Shown piece by piece: positions 7,111-12,500 of a stretch of DNA of 12,500 nucleotides. The stretch comes from Actinidia chinensis. Taxonomy: Eukaryota > Streptophyta > Magnoliopsida > Ericales > Actinidiaceae. The notes under the pieces are model-generated. The model was not told where the DNA came from and did no database searches. It was given only the letters and a program-made list of their open reading frames with translations. The stretch's first letter is position 1. The number at the start of each line of letters is the position of its first letter. A program made the translations under genes and the position numbers. The stretch spans positions 1-12,500 of the forward strand of contig VIGQ01001898.1 in the NCBI GenBank assembly GCA_009663005.1, written 5' to 3'.

Positions 7111-8390
7111 CGCACAAATGAGAAAAACGTCCTCCTAACATAATTTGGGGGGTACAAATATCCTTCAGTGACACCAAAAGCATGTCATTGCAGGAGAAAG
7201 CATGTTCACCAGGGAGTCGTGGGTATGGTGGCGGGTGAGGAACATGGGTCTAGGAATTGTAATTCCTCTGTCAAGGACACATAACAAATATTCCTTTTAA
7301 AGCAATTTCAATGATGTTTGGGGGTCTTAAGGCATAATTACAGTAAACAGAATTATGTTATATACTTACTGATAGGTGATGAACTTAACTACAAAATGTT
7401 GAGAATATCCCACACCTTTATCTAGAGTCCCGAATCCGCTTGAAGTTACTTAGATTACTTTAAGCCTGGAAGATTGCATGTAAATTGGCGAGTAAAGATA
7501 TTCATCATTGGAATAATATCCCAAGAATTTGTAAACCCATCCTTCCCAAGGATCATTGCGTTGGCTTATTAGACGATTCTCCTTCTTTTTTAGTACATCA
7601 TTGGCAAAGGGGGATGTCAAATTTGTGTGTGAGCCAAAGTTGTGGCAGGTGTTATGATTTAGCATCGGAAGCTAATTAATGGAGGTGAGGACTCTGCATA
7701 AACTGGAGATGATACCCCAGAATTAAGTTGATCCAAACCCTAGCAAAAAGATACAGTAAAATAGGAGCACACAGATATAATAAGGTGAGGTTACTGCACC
7801 CTCTAGAGATTCTGGCATACCCCCACGTCGGGACCCTCTGCCATTGAGTATGGAAATGCCAGGATATCTAATGTGTAAGAAGCTTTCATAAGCAAAGCAC
7901 ACAGCGCTTTTGAGCTTAAATATGAAAAATTGGTTAGAGGCAGAAATACTAAATGGCATTGGTAAAACCAATTGACACCGATAAGAAAAAATAAAATAAG
8001 TTGTATCCAATAATATTGAATATAGATAATCGTGTGATTTAAAAAGGACATGAGAGTGGGAGAGCAAAGACTAAAAATAGACATTGGGATGTGGTGATAA
8101 AAAAAAAACAAAAAGGATATGAACTACTAAATTTAAAAAAATACGCCTTAAACAAAGGAGGAATGAGGAAAATGATTCATTGCAAGTCCGACCTAAGTGA
8201 TTTGGGGACAACAACAAAGCTTTGTTTGGTTTGGAGTATTTGTTGACACTAGATGCATACCACATCCGAACCCGAGCCTTTGTAGTCCAACTTTGGTTGC
8301 CACCTGGTCGATCCTAAAGCAATAAGGAAATTGTCAGGTACAAGCATCGCCTCCAGTCTTAATCCCAATAAAAATTACTAAATCTAGATG

Positions 8391-8898
8391 TTAAACTTCT
8401 AGACATTTCACCTAAATAGGGATACAGAAGGTAGTGGTGGCAGTTGTTCCTGATGCTATCATTGATGCGTTAGTTAGCAAGAAGACGGTTCAGCGAATCA
8501 AAAGAAACTCTTCAAACAATGGAATCTTACCAAATAGAGAAAACCAAGTGTTCATTAAATGAACCATGTCACAAGGATAAAGATAACAAAAAATGAAGTG
8601 TGGGAAGCGACTCAATTTGAGTACACCAGGAATTCCAATTAATGGTCCTTCAAGAACCTGCCAGCTATAGGGTTCAAACAGGATTCATATCGGTTCTTCG
8701 TGCTGTTCCACACAAGCTCAATTAGAACAGAGAAAATTATGTGCCTAGAGCCACAACAATTAATATCTTATTACAAGGAAAAAAAAAAGTACTCACAGTG
8801 TAGACCCAGGGAGTTGCTGGTTCCAAGGTTGAACTTGTGGCAAACAAGCTCACAAGTGACCCAGGAAGTTGTGGTTCCAACGTTGAACTGTGGGCAGT
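8391..8898. repeat. 508-bp sub-repeat, copy 1 of 3
   Basis: The copy opens TTAAACTTCTAGACATTTCACC and continues TAAATAGGGATACAGAAGG, GTTCCTGATGCTAT, AATCAAAAGAAACTC, CATTAAATGAACCATGT, ACACCAGGAATTCC, AGGATTCAT and GAGAAAATTATGTG. It closes with GTAGACCCAGG...GGTTGAACTTGTGG. The same landmarks in the same order recur from 8899 and from 9410. Units 1 (about 785-1160) and 2 (about 4850-5150) contain the block only once, so the amplification is specific to unit 3. There is no open frame across the block. Confidence 0.85.
8805..8898. repeat. 55-bp inner duplication at the end of sub-repeat copy 1
   Basis: CCCAGGGAGTTGCTGGTTCC, then AAGGTTGAACTTGTGGC, at 8805 is repeated from 8860 as CCCAGGAAGTTGTGGTTCC, then AACGTTGAACTGTGGGC, a 55-bp step. 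The same pair occurs in sub-repeat copy 2 (9304 and 9362) and copy 3 (9818 and 9872). Units 1 and 2 have only one related stretch (TTCCAAAGTTGAACTTGTGGC near 1135 in unit 1). The inner duplication therefore arose in unit 3 before its 510-bp block was multiplied. Confidence 0.8.
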
Positions 8899-9409
8899 GA
8901 ACTTCTAGAAATTCTTCACCTAATAGGGATACAGACGGGTTAGGTAGTGTTGGCAGTTAGTTCTTGATGCTATATTGCTGCTGTTAGTTAGCGATGAAGG
9001 ACAGGTTCAGCGCATCAAAAGCAAACTCAAATAATGAATTACAAATAGAGAACATCCCACTGTTCAATTAAAAGAACCATGTTACAAGGATATAAGCTCA
9101 ACAAAAATGAAGTGGAGAATCAATTTGAGTTACACCAGGATTTCACAATAATGGTCCTCAAGACCTGCAGCTATACGGTTCAACACAGGATTCATCTCGG
9201 TCTTATGTCTATTCATCCAAGGCTTATGAGAACAAGAGAACTTATGTGAATAGAGCACAACATAATCATCTATACAAGAAAAAAGAAGTACTCACAGGTG
9301 TAACCCAAGAAGTTCCTGGATTCCAAGGTGAACCTTGTATGGACCAACAAGCTCACAGGTGCCCAGGGGGGGAAGTTGTTGGTTTCCCACGTTGAACTTG
9401 TGGCCAGGA
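8899..9409. repeat. 511-bp sub-repeat, copy 2 of 3
   Basis: Landmarks match copy 1: GAACTTCTAGAAATTCTTCACC, TAATAGGGATACAGA, GTTCTTGATGCTAT, GCATCAAAAGCAAACTC, AAAAGAACCATGTTACAAGG, TTACACCAGGATTTC and CAGGATTCATCTCGGTC. It ends in the CCCA(A/G)G...TTCCAAGGT...GAAC pair. Differences from copies 1 and 3 are largely single-base insertions or losses next to identical bases. Confidence 0.85.
9304..9409. repeat. 58-bp inner duplication at the end of sub-repeat copy 2
   Basis: This is the counterpart of the 55-bp pair in copy 1. CCCAAGAAGTTCCTGGATTC at 9304 is followed by CCCAGGGGGGGAAGTTGTTG at 9362. The second element carries a run of seven G where the other copies have two, an example of homopolymer expansion or sequencing error. 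Confidence 0.78.
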
Positions 9410-9911
9410 GTTAACCTTTAGGCATTCTTCACCTAAATAGGATACAGAAGGGTAGTCGTTGGCAGTAGTTCCTGATGCTTATATTATGCTGATGTTTAGT
9501 TAGTGATGAAGGACAGGTTAAGACGAATCAAAAGAAACCCAAACAATGGAATTTACAAATAGAGCCTTCCCCCAAGCACTTAAATGAACCATGTTACAAG
9601 GATATAAGCTAACAAAAATGAAGTGGAGATCATTTTGAGTACACCATGAATCCATTACTGGTTCCTTCAAGAAAGACCTGCAAGCTCGAGGGTTCACACA
9701 GTATTCATCTCGGTCTTTTATGTCCTGTTCACACAACTCATTAGAACAAGAGAAAATTATTTGAATTAATCAAACAATAATCATCTTATCAGGAAAAAGA
9801 ATACGCACAGGTGTAGACCCAGGAAGTTGCTGGCTCCAAGGTTGAACTTGTTGCAACAAGTCTCACAGGTGCCCAGGAATTTGTTGTTCCAACGTTGAAC
9901 TTGTTGCACAA
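9410..9911. repeat. About 502-bp sub-repeat, copy 3 of 3
   Basis: It begins GTTAACCTTTAGGCATTCTTCACC and keeps the landmark order: GTTCCTGATGCTTATATT, GAATCAAAAGAAACCC, TTAAATGAACCATGTTACAAGG, AGTACACCATGAATCC, GTATTCATCTCGGTC, GAGAAAATTATTTG and GTAGACCCAGGAAGTTGCTGG. It ends near GTTGAACTTGTTGCACAAG, after which unit 3 rejoins sequence collinear with units 1 and 2 (AAATGAATACAAACGC...). Confidence 0.83.
9818..9911. repeat. 54-bp inner duplication at the end of sub-repeat copy 3
   Basis: CCCAGGAAGTTGCTGGCTCC, followed by AAGGTTGAACTTGTTGCAAC, at 9818 is repeated from 9872 as CCCAGGAATTTGTTGTTCC, then AACGTTGAACTTGTTGC. Both elements keep the difference (AAGG in the first, AACG in the second) seen in copies 1 and 2. 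This shows the pair was copied as a unit. Confidence 0.8.
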
Positions 9912-10410
9912 GCATCTGCTGACCGTGCAACCCTTGCTAAAATGAATACAAACGCTAATTTTTGCATCAGAAGCCGCTATATCTTTGATGTTTAGAAGAA
10001 AGATTTCCATGAGAATGAAGCAGTTTCATTTTTTTCTATAGAATATAAGGCATATATTTATGCCATCATAGAATCGTTATACAAAATGGGCACTGCAGAA
10101 CAACCACCTCCACCAAGTACCACTGATGTTTCAATTCTTATCTCTTATATAACTACTTATTATTTATGGATAGATATGCCCAGCTTTGCCAAAAAAATAG
10201 AATGAAGTAAATCCCCTTGCACTAACCCTCCTTTTAAGTTTTTTCTTTAATATGTAAAAAAACATGACATACAGAAGAATGTGTCATCTCCAACTTTGCC
10301 AATAAGCCGACTTCAATATTGAAGCATGGATGGTATCCAAAAGCTGCCCTCATTCTCACCCAACATTTGCTGTACGAAAAAAATAAAACGTTTAAAGTGG
10401 AACAGTTTTT

Positions 10411-10450
10411 GCTCCGAAAACGCCAACGAAGCTCCGAAAACGCCAACGAA
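10411..10450. repeat. Perfect 20-bp tandem duplication
   Basis: Positions 10411-10430 (beginning GCTCCGAAAACG, ending CCAACGAA) are repeated without a single change at 10431-10450. Unit 2 has no second copy at the equivalent place (near 6735). Because every other repeat here is diverged, this one must be very young or an assembly stutter. Confidence 0.9.
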
Positions 10451-11089
10451 ACCTATATCTTCATAGATTCATCATCTAAAAATCCCTCGAAGTGCAGTTT
10501 GTAATCTTTCCTCCTATATTTTTGTCACCAAAGTATTAGCCATGGGTTCTACTCATAAGAGGGTCTTTAACGACAAGCCATTGTAGCAATACTAGTTATG
10601 AGGTGGAGCGCCCATCTCTTCGTTGTTCCTGATGTCGTGCCTGTTGAGCTTGCCTCCACCATAAGATCTTGCTGTTGTTTGCGCCCTTGCTCCCTAGCTT
10701 CATAACGGTCCTGCAATTCCACATATACATGTATATGAAGTAAATTATGCTCGATGGAGTCGGGTAATGAGTATGTGTCTTGCATATGGACATTCCATAG
10801 AACTCCTCGTGTCAAGGATATCCGAGGACATAGAACACTATTACAATCTTCCTAACTATATTTATTTTTTATCTTGACTTAACAAGAAAAAAAAATTTCC
10901 CTGAGTAAATGGAGTTTACAAGGTGACATAAGTATTCCTTGCATATTAGGGGTCTAAGGCATAATCCCTAGCTAAATGCATGATTACGTGAATGTCCAAC
11001 TAAAGATGTTGGGCACAGTTCCTCCCGACCGTTAACCCAAATGTTTGAATGCCACGCGGGTAACTTTCAATCATTTAAAGATTAAACGT

Positions 11090-11371
11090 AAATGAGCAAG
11101 TAAATATGATCATCATTTAACATAGAAAACTTTTGAATATTTTTCATGACAAGAGCGAGGGATCAATTTTCCAACATTAAGAAAGTCATGCAAATTAGCA
11201 AGTAACTATTATCAATCATATAACATAGACAACTTTTGAATATTTTCACAAGAGCTAGGGAATCAATTTTCCAACATTAAGAAAAATCCATGCAAATTCG
11301 CGAGTAAGAAGGATCAATCATTCTACATAAACCTTCCTGAATTTTTTCACAAGAGGGAATCAATTTTCCCA
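11090..11371. repeat. 102-bp direct repeat, three copies
   Basis: Copies start at 11090 (AAATGAGCAAGTAAATATG), 11192 (AAATTAGCAAGTAACTATT) and 11294 (AAATTCGCGAGTAAGAAGG), exactly 102 bp apart. Each continues ATCAATCAT...ACATAGA(C)AA(C)TTTTGAATATTTTTCAC, then AAGAGC(T)AGGGAATCAATTTTCC(A)ACATTAAGAAA, and ends at GCAAATT of the next. Copies 1 and 2 are closest; copy 3 is shortened (CACAAGAGGGAATC). Unit 2 has one related start (TAAATTGGCGAGTAAAGATA at 7481), so this is another unit-3-specific amplification. There is no palindromic or promoter structure. Confidence 0.85.
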
Positions 11372-11399
11372 TCATAGCTAGTGCTTCTTCTCACCCCAG

Positions 11400-12500
11400 T
11401 GGTTTATGAGATTGCTAGCTTCTACGCCACACAAAAGATTAAGGTCATAGAAATTCTCAACGTTCAAGGAACATTAAAATTCATTTTGTCTGGAGGAAAT
11501 AAACCACTTCTAGTGTCAGAAAGAGCCGTAAAATGGTTTTTAAGGAGTGTCGATTTCTGTCCTTTATACATCATGACCTAACATCCAACATAGGATCTTC
11601 CCAAATTTTATGAATAGTCCAACATCCAATTGATCATCCTTAATTATAGTAAATTAAAAGCCTTGTAGCAACTGAGAAGGAAGAGGGCATTAAAAGTCAG
11701 AGGTTTGACCTAATTCAACAGATTGTAGTTATTGATTCTAGGTTTCTACACAGAACACACACAAGAACAAACTCATAGTGTAAACGTAGCCAGAATACAT
11801 AGCTTCCTCAAGATATGAACACTATATGCTTAAAAAAAATCAAACATTGCCAGAATGACAGTCAACTTAGTCAAGTAACAGTTTTTTACAAATTTCCAGT
11901 AACATTTAGACTCGAGAAATATTTGAAATCACTAAACATATCATACAATTCAAATATGTCCGAGAAAATGCAATCATACTTATCAGCCAGCAAAATATGA
12001 TGCAGGGATCCTTCATGTAACAGCGCGAATCAGTGCCACAAAAGGAAAAACATTTAACCAAGGATTGAACAATAATGCATATAAGGTTAAATTAGAACGT
12101 GCATGCCTCTTCATGTGAATCTGACACTGATCTCATGATCCACCATAAAACGAAGCTTGATCTGCACTCCTCACAGCACAGTTACATAATGGCCACTGGA
12201 TGGGTATGCTGTGCAAATAGTGTATGCAGGGTTTTATGAAAGCTGTTCAATAGTCGAATCACTATAGATTTCTTCTCATAACTTTAGGTCATATATAAAA
12301 GTAAACAATTGATCTCAAGAGAACAAGCAAGTGATCCTAGATTGAAACCTGCATAAGTTCTTCACAAAAAATGATTAGATATGCAATTTTATGAAAACAA
12401 TAATTTTAACCCAAGCCAAAAGGCAAGTGCAAAATGATCACACTTTCAGGAGATGAAATGAAAAACCTGTTGGTTCATATGTCTAACAAAAATAACAACA
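11400..12500. other. AT-rich right flank without a recognised gene
   Basis: Beyond the 102-bp repeats I can follow no further similarity to units 1 or 2. Open frames are short (66 codons near 11381-11581 and 61 codons near 11815-12000, both plus strand) and low in complexity, rich in K, N, I and S as expected from AT-rich DNA. The only piece with some coding look is the minus-strand stretch at 12111-12208. No tRNA, terminator or transposon end is evident. Confidence 0.5.
12111..12208 (-). pseudogene. Weak exon-like stretch, minus strand
   Basis: An acceptor-like TTTGCACAG precedes 12208 on the minus strand. The frame then reads YPSSGHYVTVL, one TGA stop, and GVQIKLRFMVDHEISVRFT before a second stop. 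The wording is protein-like on both sides of the single stop, which would fit a decayed terminal exon or one base error. It is only 32 codons long, has no recognised family and no comparison copy in this window, so it may be chance. Confidence 0.12.

Larger units (their letters stand above)
4080..8116. repeat. Long direct repeat, unit 2
   Basis: This is the second copy of the roughly 4 kb unit. Its left 1.3 kb (4080-5380) is collinear with unit 1 positions 1-1390. Its right part is collinear with unit 1 (7500-7990 against 3480-4010), and its 6500-7340 section is collinear with unit 3 (TTTTTTCTTTAATATG at 6520 against 10239; CAGTTTAATCTTTCC against CAGTTTGTAATCTTTCC; GGGGTCTTAAGGCATAAT against GGGGTCTAAGGCATAAT). 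Relative to unit 3 it carries about 1 kb of extra sequence at about 5385-6432. It has no open frame long enough for an intact gene. The start-to-start distances of the three units are 4079 and 4037 bp. Confidence 0.75.
8117..11400. repeat. Long direct repeat, unit 3 (rearranged; right end diffuse)
   Basis: This is the third copy of the unit. It opens with ATATGAACTACTAAATTT, then AGTGATTTGGGGACA...AAGCTTTGTTTGG, which matches unit 1 at 82-107. After 8240 it jumps to sequence equivalent to unit 1 near 660, so about 500 bp present in units 1 and 2 is missing. It then contains a roughly 510-bp block three times, followed by sequence collinear with units 1 and 2 (9998-10140) and then with unit 2 only (10230-10960). 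Similarity fades after the 102-bp repeats near 11370, so the right border is uncertain by about 100-200 bp. Confidence 0.7.

Noticed and set aside
7723..8111. Overlapping 114- and 102-codon minus-strand frames
   Set aside because: They are mostly F/Y/S/L-rich readings of AT-rich DNA. Only a short LMKxSxTL string is shared with the aligned part of unit 1 (about 3870-3890), and the frames are not conserved beyond it.
8391..9911. CRISPR-like array
   Set aside because: The repeats are about 510 bp and contiguous, with no short repeat-spacer alternation and no cas-like gene. The context is plant DNA.
1..11400. LTR retrotransposon array explaining the 4 kb repeats
   Set aside because: No TG...CA long terminal repeats, primer-binding site, polypurine tract, or gag/pol motifs are visible in any unit.

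Overview
The window looks like nuclear, non-coding or gene-poor DNA of a flowering plant. It is AT-rich, holds no convincing intact protein gene, RNA gene or CRISPR array, and has long intron-like T/A-rich stretches. One segment resembles a plant promoter and leader, with TGGGCC/GGCCCA 'site II' boxes, a CT-rich leader and an AG|GTCAGT splice donor. Every open frame is short (at most 122 codons), and most are chance openings. The species and the function of the locus cannot be named from the sequence.

The dominant structure is an array of three diverged direct copies of a roughly 4 kb unit. U1 runs from 1 (probably starting upstream of the window) to 4079, U2 from 4080 to 8116, and U3 from 8117 to about 11,400-11,500, where similarity fades. 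The three starts share an ATATGAA...ACTAA(A)TT block at 1, 4080 and 8117. Similarity runs collinearly through the left 1.4 kb of each unit, and U1 and U2 match again over their right 600 bp. The copies are separated by many small indels and a few large events.

The large events are as follows. (i) U2 has about 1 kb extra (about 5385-6432) carrying a G-rich tract, an AT-rich stretch, a 44-bp tandem duplication, and promoter/5'-leader-like sequence. (ii) U3 lacks about 500 bp of the left part (junction near 8240-8290). (iii) U3 has a block of about 510 bp present three times (8391-9911), and each of those copies contains a 54-58 bp duplication. (iv) U3 ends in a 102-bp repeat present three times (11090-11371). 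(v) U3 has a perfect 20-bp tandem duplication (10411-10450). (vi) U1 differs from U2 and U3 over most of 1440-3470, where broken exon-like pieces lie on the minus strand.

The right end (about 11,500-12,500) is unique AT-rich sequence with only a weak exon-like stretch on the minus strand. The best reading is a locally duplicated, decayed intronic or intergenic region (possibly pseudogene copies on the minus strand) with a captured or inserted gene-start fragment. I found no convincing new biological system. The nested, multi-scale tandem duplication is the most unusual thing here, and assembly error must be excluded before it is interpreted.
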